Shown here piece after piece: positions 1 to 7,415 of a stretch of DNA of 21,980 nucleotides. Within the stretch, counting starts at the first letter, position 1, and every line of letters starts with the position of its first letter. Both the position numbers and the translations under genes were made by a program. Under the pieces are notes generated by a model. That model did not search any database and had not been told where the DNA came from. It saw only the letters and a program-made list of their open reading frames with translations. This DNA comes from Patescibacteria group bacterium (lineage in GTDB: Bacteria; Patescibacteriota; Patescibacteriia; UBA9934; GWF2-40-263), in contig SCSL01000017.1 in assembly GCA_004298405.1 (NCBI GenBank), forward strand, positions 1 to 21,980, in the 5' to 3' direction.

Positions 1-2
1 TT

Positions 3-95
3 GAGAAAACCCCCATAGATACTCTTTTTTCTGACTTCAACCTCGACGACCTTGAACCTGAGGTGCAGAAACAACTAACTTTGTTGGATTATTAA
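3..95 (+). CDS. C-terminal end of an unidentified protein (5' truncated)
   Basis: A reading frame enters from the left edge and stops at TAA 93-95. The 30 visible residues begin EKTPIDTLFSDF and end LTLLDY; they are acidic and leucine-rich. There is no recognisable motif, so no function can be given. It is called coding because the frame is open from the edge, the composition is protein-like, and it ends 24 nt before the next start on the same strand. It may be upstream in the same transcription unit as the kinase gene that follows. Confidence 0.5.
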   Translation, partial: EKTPIDTLFSDFNLDDLEPEVQKQLTLLDY

Positions 96-119
96 CCGGA
101 CACTACTGGTGATGACTAT

Positions 120-1148
120 ATGAGTATTCAAATTCCCAAATCGATTCCTGGTTCCTATGATATCGGGAAAATCCGTCAGGTGAAAGCTGTGACTGACGGA
201 CTTGTTCATCAAACGTATGAACTTGATACCACAACAGGGAAGTATATTCTTCAGCATTTGCATCCCGTGCTCGCGTCTGACGCGATCGGACAGGATTTTT
301 TGGCGGTAACGCGTTACTTGGAAGAGCAGAATTTTCCAAGTCCCAAAATGATCCTCACCAAAAAGGGAACGATGCTTGCGCACGATGGAAAAGAGGTGTG
401 GCGTCTGCAAACAAAATTGTCCGGTCAGACCGTTCACATTCTCAACCATGTCCGTATGGCTCGAGAGTGCGGGGAGATCTACGCGAAGTTTCATCGAGTC
501 ATGGATGGTTTTCCCTATACGTTTAAGTCGAAAAAAATTTTGCACGAGACGGAGAAGGTATATGACGCGTTTGTGAAGGTGGTTAAAAAAGGTGGAAAGG
601 TGGCGGAGGTGGATGAGGTGGAAGAGATGGTCGAATTTTTGCGTCGTGAGTTGCCCAAATACTTTCTGCCTTCGACTCTTCCCATGCGTGTCATCCATGG
701 TGACCCGAAGATTTCGAATATTCTTTTCGATGCGAAGGGGCACGCCAAAGCGATCATCGATTTGGATACCTGCAATCGTCGGCCGCTGTTAGTCGAACTG
801 GGGGACGCCTTCCGATCATGGTGCGGGGGAGCAGAAGACGATCCTCACAACACATTCAATCTCTCGATTTTTCGTGCGGCTTGGGCGGGATACAAAAAAG
901 GCGCTGGGGACATGATGACCAAGCGGGAACTTCAATACGTTCCCAAGGCAATCGGGACAATTACCCTCGAACTCGCCGCGCGGTTCCTTACCGACTATTT
1001 CAACGATACTTATTTTGGCTGGGATTCCTCACGGTATCCATCTCGCCGCGCCCACAACCTCGCTCGCGCCCGTGGCCAAATTGCGGAATTCCGCGACTAT
1101 CAAAAAAAGATGCCAGTGATAAAGAGCATAATTGGGGTTGAAAAATAG
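120..1148 (+). CDS. APH-family small-molecule kinase, N-acetylhexosamine kinase (NahK)-like
   Basis: This is a cytoplasmic ATP-dependent phosphotransferase of the aminoglycoside phosphotransferase/choline kinase fold, 342 aa. The catalytic loop HGDPKISNILFD lies at residues 193-204, with catalytic Asp195 and Mg-binding Asn200. It is followed by IIDLD at 212-216, the DFG-like metal site. The N-lobe pattern (DGLVHQTYEL at 26-35, then KYILQHL at 41-47) resembles NahK-type sugar kinases more than antibiotic kinases. The substrate is therefore probably a sugar, but this is inferred from recalled family patterns. The start ATG has T at -1 and no Shine-Dalgarno. No convincing promoter is visible. 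The 3' end carries the -35 box of the next gene, so there is no terminator between them. Confidence 0.82.
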   Translation: MSIQIPKSIPGSYDIGKIRQVKAVTDGLVHQTYELDTTTGKYILQHLHPVLASDAIGQDFLAVTRYLEEQNFPSPKMILTKKGTMLAHDGKEVWRLQTKLSGQTVHILNHVRMARECGEIYAKFHRVMDGFPYTFKSKKILHETEKVYDAFVKVVKKGGKVAEVDEVEEMVEFLRRELPKYFLPSTLPMRVIHGDPKISNILFDAKGHAKAIIDLDTCNRRPLLVELGDAFRSWCGGAEDDPHNTFNLSIFRAAWAGYKKGAGDMMTKRELQYVPKAIGTITLELAARFLTDYFNDTYFGWDSSRYPSRRAHNLARARGQIAEFRDYQKKMPVIKSIIGVEK

Positions 1149-1166
1149 GTTGATTTTTGATAAAAT
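1138..1166 (+). promoter_or_regulatory. Sigma70-type promoter of the toxin-antitoxin-like pair, predicted leaderless
   Basis: TTGAAA (1138-1143), a 17-nt spacer and TAAAAT (1161-1166) match both consensus boxes. The usual start point, 7 nt after the -10 box, is position 1173, which is exactly the A of the next ATG. The -35 box lies inside the last codons of the kinase gene. Confidence 0.75.
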
Positions 1167-1172
1167 GAACCT

Positions 1173-1367
1173 ATGAAAAATTGGTCAACAGACATCAATG
1201 CGCTCAAAAAGGAACCCGATGCGTATGCTATTTGGAAGCTTGAACAACAAGTAAATTTTGGTTTGGACGGAGAGAAGATCAAAGAGTCGGATCTTCGAAA
1301 GTATTGGGATCGACTACAGGTTGATCCGGCGCGACGTGAGTTTTTGAAGATCCTGCTGTATGTCTGA
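1173..1367 (+). CDS. Small protein upstream of AbiEii-like toxin (putative antitoxin)
   Basis: This 64-aa protein starts MKNWSTDINALKK and ends RREFLKILLYV. It is charged, probably helical, and has no signal peptide. It overlaps the AbiEii-type gene by 8 nt, so the two are probably translationally coupled. A near-consensus promoter places the transcript start on its ATG. A short gene placed just before a nucleotidyltransferase toxin suggests an antitoxin. However, it does not look like AbiEi, which is much longer and carries a winged helix, nor like any antitoxin I recognise. The role is inferred from position only. Confidence 0.62.
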   Translation: MKNWSTDINALKKEPDAYAIWKLEQQVNFGLDGEKIKESDLRKYWDRLQVDPARREFLKILLYV

Positions 1368-2022
1368 TATTCTTACGGCTGACCAGATAGCGATGCTCAT
1401 GGCAATCGGCGCGCAACCTGAAATGGTAAAGACGTTTTACCTCACCGGTGGTACTCCGCTTGCCGCATTTTATTTGCACCATCGGTATTCCGAGGATTTG
1501 GATTTTTTTTCTGAAGATGAAGTTGATGTCGCCGGCTTGAATGTATTTTTTGCTGAGACGAAAACGACACTCGGTTTTTCCCGCATCGACTATCAGGCAA
1601 GCATGAACAGGCATCTCTTTTTTCTTGACTACAAGAGCGGCACGCTCAAAATGGAATTTACGTATTTCCCATTTCCTCGCATCGAAGTTGGGCACCGTGA
1701 ATATGATATCGATGTGGATAGTCAGATCGATATTGCTGTCAATAAGCTTTTCACCATTTATCAACGGACAAAGGCGCGCGATTATATCGATCTCTATCTA
1801 CTCTGTCAGCAAGGAGGGTATACCGTTGCCGACCTTGTGAAAAAAGCTCGGATTAAATTTGACTGGCATATTGATCCCATTCAGCTTGGGACGCAGTTTG
1901 TAAAATCCCAAGAGGCACAGGATGTTCCGCGCATGCTCACGCCGATTACTCCCCAAGAGTGGCGAAGTTTTTTTCTCGATGAAGCCAAAAAATTGAAATC
2001 CGATATTTTTGATCCGTCGTGA
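1360..2022 (+). CDS. Nucleotidyltransferase of the AbiEii/AbiGii toxin family
   Basis: This 220-aa protein has the polymerase-beta-like nucleotidyltransferase core of AbiEii/DUF1814 proteins. LTGGTPLAAF lies at residues 28-37 and HRYSEDLDFF at 41-50, where Asp46 and Asp48 are the likely metal ligands. A conserved Lys129 is followed by TKARDYIDLYLL at 137-148. Family members are known to transfer nucleotides, in characterised cases to tRNA ends, and act as toxins in type IV or related TA systems and in phage abortive infection. The start is ATG with T at -1, overlapping the 64-aa gene by 8 nt. All expected motifs are present, so it is probably active. The target cannot be told from sequence. 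Confidence 0.85.
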   Translation: MSDILTADQIAMLMAIGAQPEMVKTFYLTGGTPLAAFYLHHRYSEDLDFFSEDEVDVAGLNVFFAETKTTLGFSRIDYQASMNRHLFFLDYKSGTLKMEFTYFPFPRIEVGHREYDIDVDSQIDIAVNKLFTIYQRTKARDYIDLYLLCQQGGYTVADLVKKARIKFDWHIDPIQLGTQFVKSQEAQDVPRMLTPITPQEWRSFFLDEAKKLKSDIFDPS

Positions 2023-2038
2023 CGAATGTCAAGCCGTT

Positions 2039-3823
2039 ATGGTTTTACTTAAGCAAATTACGATGAGTTTTCTTGTCCTTGTGTTTTTTGGATTGGGGAT
2101 TTTGTTCGCGAGCGATGAGCCTGAGCCAAACTGGTTTGAGAATACAACAAATCATTTTTCTTATGACCTCGCTCTGCCGAGTTTGTATGAAGCGGCGAAT
2201 GCGACGGCGCAGAGCATCGATCGAACCGGTGCGCGTTCAGGGATTATCGCGCATCATCTTCTTGTCGGCGATAAGATTGCCCAGACCATTTCTGCGCTGG
2301 GAAACGGTCGAGAAAAAACCGTTGTGATCATTTCCCCCAATCATTTCAATCTTGGTCGCTCTGTCATGCAGACGACCGACGGGACATGGAAGACGCCGTT
2401 TGGAGATGTTGAGGTGGATGTGGATGTGCTCGAAGAACTTTTGGGTACGGAGGGTCAAGGAGGAAGTGCACCTGATCTCTGGTACGAGCCGGAAACATTC
2501 AAGCAAGAACATGGCATCTCTGCGATCGTGCCGTTTGTGAAAGTTTGGTTTCCTCGAGCACGGATCGTTCCGATTGTTGTTCACGACGATGCAACGTCAC
2601 AACAACTCGTCGATCTTGCTCGCTCGATTCAATCCGCGGCTCCCCGAGCGGTTGTTCTTGCGTCGATCGACATGTCGCACAACCTGCCGGCACATATTCA
2701 GACGGTTCACGATGAAATGACCATGAGAACAATTGAAAACGGAAATTGTGCAGACACATCGTGCAATCTCGAGATCGACTCCAATGCGGCGCTTGAGACA
2801 TTGTTTACGATCAACGCATTGCGCGAGACACAAGCGTGGCATCTCATGCATCACGGAAGCTCACTCGCCATGGGGGCAACGGACGACTGGTGGGAGAACA
2901 CAAGCCATATCCTTGGATACTTTGAGCGTGGCAAACCCATCGATGAGCCGTTTCTGTCGATTCAGTTCGTGGGCGACGTGATGTTGGATCGAGGGGTTCG
3001 ATCAAAGATGGAGTTGCAAGATGTTGAGTATCCGTGGAAGGAAGTTCAACGCTATTTGCAAGGTGCACATCTGCGAGTCGCAAACCTTGAAGGAACCATC
3101 AGTGAAGAGGCGAGCATGGCCACAGAAGAGCCTCCTTTTCGGTTTACGTTTGCGCCTGAATTTGTCGAAGCCCTCAAGCCATTCATCGACGTCGTGAGTC
3201 TTGCAAACAATCACTCGCGCGATCGCGACCTCGAGGGAGAAGCTGTAACTCAACAATGGCTCGACACCCTAGAGATCGATTGGTTCGGCGGCTACGCAAC
3301 AGCAGAGCCTGTGTATCGAACCGGCCGCGTCAGTATTGTCGGGTACCACCAGTTTGGGACGTCTCTTGATGAGGTTGAGGCGGTGATCCAACAAGAGGAA
3401 CTCGCAGGACAATTCGTCATCGTCTTCCCACATTGGGGAGTGGAGTATGTTTCCGTGCCTCAAGACGGACAACGCGAACTCGCCAAAAGAATGATCCAGA
3501 CCGGGGCGGATCTCATCATCGGTTCACACCCGCATGTGATCCAAGGAATCGAAATGATCGAGAGCGTCCCCATCATCTACTCGCTTGGGAATTTTGTTTT
3601 CGATCAGGTTGAACCTGGAACAGACATGGGGATGAGCGCCACTGTACTGTTGGATGACCTCGGTGGTACAATTTATCTGTCTCCCGTTGCGACGATCAAT
3701 GGGCAACCCACGCCGCTCTCGGATGATCAAGCGCACCTCATTTTTCAAAATATTGCGAGCCTCTCTTCAGAGAATCTCGAGTCTCGTATCCTAACGGGCA
3801 TCATCCCATTCTCCTATGATTGA
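2039..3823 (+). CDS. Membrane-anchored MEMO-CapA fusion protein
   Basis: This 594-aa protein begins with one hydrophobic segment (about residues 9-25), a signal anchor or uncleaved signal peptide. Residues ~65-295 are a MEMO-like domain (AmmeMemoRadiSam protein B family), with IIAHH, SPNHF, EHGISAIVPF and IDMSHN motifs that supply metal-site histidines. Residues ~305 to the end are a CapA/PgsA-type metallophosphatase domain: VGDVMLDRGV, ANLEGTIS, ANNHSRDRD, PHWGVEY, GSHPHVIQG and SLGNFVFD. CapA is involved in polyglutamate capsule synthesis in bacilli; the role of a MEMO-CapA fusion is unknown. An upstream TTG at 2009 is in frame, but ATG 2039 puts the hydrophobic segment at the N-terminus and has T at -1. 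It overlaps the next gene by 8 nt. Confidence 0.85.
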   Translation: MVLLKQITMSFLVLVFFGLGILFASDEPEPNWFENTTNHFSYDLALPSLYEAANATAQSIDRTGARSGIIAHHLLVGDKIAQTISALGNGREKTVVIISPNHFNLGRSVMQTTDGTWKTPFGDVEVDVDVLEELLGTEGQGGSAPDLWYEPETFKQEHGISAIVPFVKVWFPRARIVPIVVHDDATSQQLVDLARSIQSAAPRAVVLASIDMSHNLPAHIQTVHDEMTMRTIENGNCADTSCNLEIDSNAALETLFTINALRETQAWHLMHHGSSLAMGATDDWWENTSHILGYFERGKPIDEPFLSIQFVGDVMLDRGVRSKMELQDVEYPWKEVQRYLQGAHLRVANLEGTISEEASMATEEPPFRFTFAPEFVEALKPFIDVVSLANNHSRDRDLEGEAVTQQWLDTLEIDWFGGYATAEPVYRTGRVSIVGYHQFGTSLDEVEAVIQQEELAGQFVIVFPHWGVEYVSVPQDGQRELAKRMIQTGADLIIGSHPHVIQGIEMIESVPIIYSLGNFVFDQVEPGTDMGMSATVLLDDLGGTIYLSPVATINGQPTPLSDDQAHLIFQNIASLSSENLESRILTGIIPFSYD

Positions 3824-5699
3824 CCTTAATCCTAACGTACCCCCATCCGTATCAACACCACTCAAGACACCGACTCTGATCGGAATTGTTTTGCTCATTT
3901 GTGTAGCCGCGTTTGTGGGAGGTGTGTTTGTGACAACCCTTTGGGAGGGAGTGCGAGAAGAACAAGCAGAAGAGACAGAAGAAGTTTCTGAGGTCGTTGA
4001 GGAAGAAACGGATGAGGCCGTAAACGACGATGAGACAGATGACGCGGAGGTTGTGTCAACGGATAGTGAATTGGTGATCGATTGGATCGATCCATTCAAA
4101 CAGCCAAACGTTACGGTCGATTCGACTTTATTTTCTGCCCTTTGCCCTTATTATTCAGCACCGGATTCAGACAAACCATGGAATGCCTGCGGGACCCCTC
4201 CTCAAATCAGTCAAGTAAGACTTGGAACGGTTGTTGGTGGTTCGTATGATGGACGATATCTTGAGATGATTACGGCACGTGTCGAAGAGATGGGCTACTC
4301 CTATCGGTCTTTCTATTTTTTGGTTGATCCGACGGGAGCTACGTTGCCAGTCTTGATTGATCAAGGTGGACAATCTGTCGGACAGACATACGCAACGACG
4401 AAGTCTTATCGTGTGACTGAAATGATCAGTTGGATGGGTTCCTCCTTAGAGGAAGCGGTTCCGGGATTTACTGTGGATGTCACAACAACGATTCCTGCGC
4501 TTACGCCGCCATCAGAACTACAAGACGCAGAGGGGAACGTTTTTCTCTTTACTGGGAAATGGGTTCGATTTGATACAGACGTTGCGTCCTCTCCCATGGA
4601 GGCAACAAGGACGATCCAATTGTCTGGCGGTACTCCTGATGGAGGTGAGCTTGTTTTGTATGAAGCTGGAGTAGAGGCAAGCACCCAAGTCGGCGATAAT
4701 CAGTATTACCTCATTGATGCAGACGGACGGATGTTGTGGTATGACCTTGAAATTTCTTTTTTCGATTACGAAGTTGATGCAGACGGGGAACAGCGTATCT
4801 CGCAAGGAGTTCCAAATATTACTTGGAGTGATGGAAGCACAAATACACAGACGTACATGAAAGGAGCGCTTGGAGGTTGTGGGTTTACCACCGCAACGCA
4901 TGTTATCTCCCAAGACATGATTGAGACACTTGATCTTGTCCAAACCGGCACAGCAGAAGGAGTGTCTGTGTTTGAACCAACAAGCTATGATACCGAATAT
5001 TTTGTTGACGCGCTTAATGTTGTGACCTTTGAAATTCCAGGTGAGGAACAAAAAACTTATGGCGATTTCACCCATCCGTATCTGTACTTTCAGGATGCGT
5101 ATGGCCGTTGGGTTGAGTTAGCAAGCATGGACATTATTCCGCCGGTTGAATGTGGGAAGCCCGTGATCTATTTGTATCCAGAATCGAAAACCAACATGAG
5201 CGTCTGGGTGAAACCTCGTGGAGGGTTCTCGTACACGGAGCCTGACTATGGTGATGGATGGAATGTGACCGCGTATCCGGATGGTCGGATTGTGAAGCAA
5301 GCGGATGGGCTGGAGTATCCGTATTTGTTCTGGGAAGGCCGAGGCGGATTGTATCCGCAAGTGCAGACGTATTGGGTCGTCGAACAGCCGCGAGTTGAGT
5401 CGTTCTTGCGTGAGACGCTCGCAAAGATGAATTTCAACCAGTCTGAGATCGCCGACTTTGTCGAATTTTGGTTGCCACGCATGCAGAGTGAGCCGTTCTA
5501 CAAGATCGGTTTCCACGGAACAAACGTCATGAATGAACTCGCCCCGCTCTCGTTATCTGTAAAACCCGACCACGTGTTTCGTGTCCTGATGGATTACGAA
5601 GGTCTCGAGACTTGGCAACCATCCAACCCTCCGGTTCGTTTGCCTCGCGCAGATCGTGATGGGTTCGAGGTTATGGAATGGGGAGGTGTCCTTCGTTAG
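3816..5699 (+). CDS. Membrane-anchored protein of unknown function with C-terminal CGKPVIYLYPE domain
   Basis: This 627-aa protein has a short cytoplasmic N-terminus, one transmembrane helix at ~residues 18-42 and a strongly acidic Glu/Asp linker at ~48-80. A large beta-rich, aromatic extracellular region with scattered cysteines follows (ALCPYY, NACGTPP, GGCGF). The last ~180 residues start at CGKPVIYLYPE (446-456) and contain YPYLFWEG, ADFVEFWLPRM and EWGGVLR. I recognise this C-terminal block as recurring in uncharacterised CPR proteins, but no activity is known to me. The start overlaps the MEMO-CapA gene by 8 nt, so the two are likely co-translated and may work together at the cell surface. 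A strong terminator follows directly. Confidence 0.8.
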   Translation: MIDLNPNVPPSVSTPLKTPTLIGIVLLICVAAFVGGVFVTTLWEGVREEQAEETEEVSEVVEEETDEAVNDDETDDAEVVSTDSELVIDWIDPFKQPNVTVDSTLFSALCPYYSAPDSDKPWNACGTPPQISQVRLGTVVGGSYDGRYLEMITARVEEMGYSYRSFYFLVDPTGATLPVLIDQGGQSVGQTYATTKSYRVTEMISWMGSSLEEAVPGFTVDVTTTIPALTPPSELQDAEGNVFLFTGKWVRFDTDVASSPMEATRTIQLSGGTPDGGELVLYEAGVEASTQVGDNQYYLIDADGRMLWYDLEISFFDYEVDADGEQRISQGVPNITWSDGSTNTQTYMKGALGGCGFTTATHVISQDMIETLDLVQTGTAEGVSVFEPTSYDTEYFVDALNVVTFEIPGEEQKTYGDFTHPYLYFQDAYGRWVELASMDIIPPVECGKPVIYLYPESKTNMSVWVKPRGGFSYTEPDYGDGWNVTAYPDGRIVKQADGLEYPYLFWEGRGGLYPQVQTYWVVEQPRVESFLRETLAKMNFNQSEIADFVEFWLPRMQSEPFYKIGFHGTNVMNELAPLSLSVKPDHVFRVLMDYEGLETWQPSNPPVRLPRADRDGFEVMEWGGVLR

Positions 5700-5700
5700 A

Positions 5701-5744
5701 AAAAACAAAAAGTCACCACGTCGCATGGGTGGCTTTTTGTTTTT
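5701..5744 (+). terminator. Strong, probably bidirectional, rho-independent terminator
   Basis: AAAAACAAAAAG (5701-5712) pairs with CTTTTTGTTTTT (5733-5744). The stem continues inward through TCACC/GGTGG (with one G-T pair) to a 10-nt loop. The A-rich and T-rich arms let it work on either strand. It begins 2 nt after the stop codon and closes the 1173-5699 unit. Confidence 0.88.
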
Positions 5745-5775
5745 CTGTCCTCTTCTGGCGTTCCCCAGCCCGTGC

Positions 5776-5781
5776 TATCAT
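5776..5781 (+). promoter_or_regulatory. Possible -10 box (TATCAT) for the interrupted gene
   Basis: TATCAT lies 20 nt before ATG 5802, just downstream of a terminator, so a promoter is expected here. No good -35 box is visible (TTCTGG at 5753-5758 is poor). The predicted leader is about 14 nt. Confidence 0.35.
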
Positions 5782-5801
5782 TTTCCGGTAGCCCATCTCT
5801 T

Positions 5802-6455
5802 ATGCCCGATTCCACAGCCTGTCTAACCGCCCGCGCCTCGCTTGAGGAGATTCGTTCTCACAAGCAAGAGTTTGATGTTGCGTATGACTTGGTGGTTTCC
5901 TCGAGGAAGCCAGAAGATGTGCTCAAGGCGCAGGGGCTTAAGCGTGATCTCGAGACCAAGATGAACGCTCTTCAAGAAACGCTCTACGTTGTCGAGGCAG
6001 AGCGTCTCTTTGATCTCAGACATCAGTATGAAAGTCAGATCGTCTTGCTTAAGAGTGCTGGTTTGGTTGAAACAAAAAAGGAAACCGATGCCGCGGGAGT
6101 TGAACGGGAAGTATTTTTCATGACGGGCATCGATGGGAAGGAATATCCCATGCCTTCCTATGAAACAATCGTTTCGCGGTTTGGTGAACGTCGTGAACTT
6201 TTCGAAACAAAAGCTGACCAAGGGTTCAAAAAACTTGTGCTCGTTCCTTTTGGGATAGGTCTGGACGCCTTGATTCAGAAATTCAGGGCGCACCTGCTCG
6301 CCTATAAAAAAGCTCATCCTGCTTTTGGCCGTATCGACCCGTCGCTTAGAGATGGTTCAGACCATTCGAATTGGGATCCACTCTGGATATCAGACTGGTA
6401 CCGGGAAGCAGGTATAAACAATACACTCGTTTACGACCCCGTTTCCTTCGATTAG
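5802..6455 (+). pseudogene. N-terminal part of an interrupted unknown protein, ending at in-frame TAG
   Basis: This 217-aa segment begins MPDSTACLTARASLEE. The first ~75 residues are helical and charged with coiled-coil character. Later it has FGERRELFETKADQGFKKL and SDWYREAGINN. A GTG at 5772 is in frame, but ATG 5802 has T at -1 and fits better. TAG 6453-6455 ends the frame, yet the same frame stays open downstream to 6974. The sequence resembles the front part of a longer family of uncharacterised CPR proteins, from memory only. I read 5802-6974 as one gene with a nonsense codon. The alternatives are stop readthrough or a genuine split into two proteins. Confidence 0.7.
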
Positions 6456-6974
6456 AACCATCATGGATCTACGAAGATGGAGATCCTACTCGAGCAGGGA
6501 AATAATCAAAATAACGCCGCTGGTTGGCGGATACTTTTTCTTCAGGCCGGCGAGAACGGCAAGGGAATTAGAGACATCCCAATCGGTGAGAGTCAGGTGC
6601 AAGGTGATAAGTTTCCACGTCCAGACATTGTGGCTGGAAAGAGTGCGATTGAATATCTTGCGATCCAGCTTCAAGAATCTCAAGATCCAACTTCCCCCTA
6701 TCACGGTGAATCCGGGATGACGCTTGAGGAATGGATCGTCGCGTTTATGGCGCATTTGGAGGAGACAGAGCGTCCAATGGACGATTTTGGTGCTGGTAAT
6801 TCCATTGTCTATTTGACCGGTGCGTTTCTCTCTGCCGCTTTAGATGAAGAAGCAGAAACCGACCGCATCCCTACCGCGCGCTGGTATCGGTTCGATCAAC
6901 AGGCTGGTCTGTTTGTGGATGAGCTAAATGTACCATCGGAAAACATTACTGTCCGTTTCGCGATGAGAGCGTAG
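6456..6974 (+). pseudogene. C-terminal part of the same interrupted protein (same frame, after TAG)
   Basis: Reading on from the TAG gives NHHGSTK and then Met at 6477, followed by about 165 aa containing GWRILFLQAG, HESGMTLEEWI-like residues (YHGESGMTLEEWIVAF), MAHLEETERPMDD and TARWYRFDQQAGLFV. If translated separately it would have to start at ATG 6477. That codon has G at -1, unlike every accepted start in the window, and has no Shine-Dalgarno or promoter. The composition matches the upstream half. It ends 21 nt before a terminator, so the transcript covers both halves. No function is known. Confidence 0.65.
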
Positions 6975-6995
6975 GCAAATTTTGATGGAGAAAAC

Positions 6996-7026
6996 AAAAC
7001 ACTCGGGCCTAGGCTCGAGTGTTTTT
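6996..7026 (+). terminator. Rho-independent terminator after the interrupted gene
   Basis: AAAACACTCG (6996-7005) pairs with CGAGTGTTTT (7016-7025). The stem extends inward through GGCC/GGCT pairs to a tiny loop around CCTAGG, and five T's run to 7026. Confidence 0.85.
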
Positions 7027-7027
7027 C

Positions 7028-7058
7028 TGTCCACCTTCGCGCAAGGCTTCGGTGGACA
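7028..7058. repeat. Palindromic hairpin element (REP-like candidate)
   Basis: TGTCCACC (7028-7035) pairs perfectly with GGTGGACA (7051-7058) around a 15-nt GC-rich loop. It sits immediately after the terminator T-run and has no T-tract of its own, so it is not a second terminator. It looks like a small intergenic palindrome. Copy number elsewhere cannot be judged here. Confidence 0.5.
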
Positions 7059-7378
7059 TTCTGTCTGAGGGTGAGAGTGCTGTTTCAGGCGTGCAATGTT
7101 ATTTCATCCTGTTCATCTACTTTCTCTTGTGCGGCTATACTCAGACGGATCCTCGGTTTGAACGTTCGTTAAACGGGTCATCACGATTGAACCCCGAACA
7201 TGTCAGGGTTACTGCACAAGATAGAAGAATATCAGAGTTTGGAGATTGTGTCAATGGCTTGATGGTAGAAAACCCTTTTTTGTCGATTAAACCAGGGGTT
7301 CTGTGTCAAAATCATGGGTCGGTTGTTACTATGTGAACAACTACATGCACTACGTCAGGCGCCAAGGTTTCGGGGTCA
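7059..7378. other. Gene-free gap with a possible promoter or small RNA
   Basis: About 320 nt without a credible gene. The reading frames here are short, have odd composition and no good start context. TATACT at 7136-7141 is identical to the tuf -10 box, but its -35 region is weak. No tRNA, riboswitch or known ncRNA core was recognised. If the TATACT box is active, the transcript would be non-coding or a long leader for the 7416 gene. Confidence 0.4.
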
Positions 7379-7406
7379 TTGACACCTCTCTCAACCCGGC
7401 TAAAAT
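7379..7406 (+). promoter_or_regulatory. Consensus sigma70 promoter of the Phd-like gene, predicted near-leaderless
   Basis: TTGACA (7379-7384, perfect consensus), a 16-nt spacer and TAAAAT (7401-7406). The predicted start is near 7413, only about 3 nt before ATG 7416, leaving no room for a ribosome-binding site. Confidence 0.82.
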
Positions 7407-7415
7407 GCCATCACT

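Noticed and set aside
81..109. TTGTTG...TACTGG as a promoter for the kinase gene
   Set aside because: The spacing is 17 nt, but the -10 box is too far from consensus to support.
2009..2038. TTG start for the MEMO-CapA gene
   Set aside because: It would put ten polar residues before the hydrophobic segment; ATG 2039 fits an export signal better.
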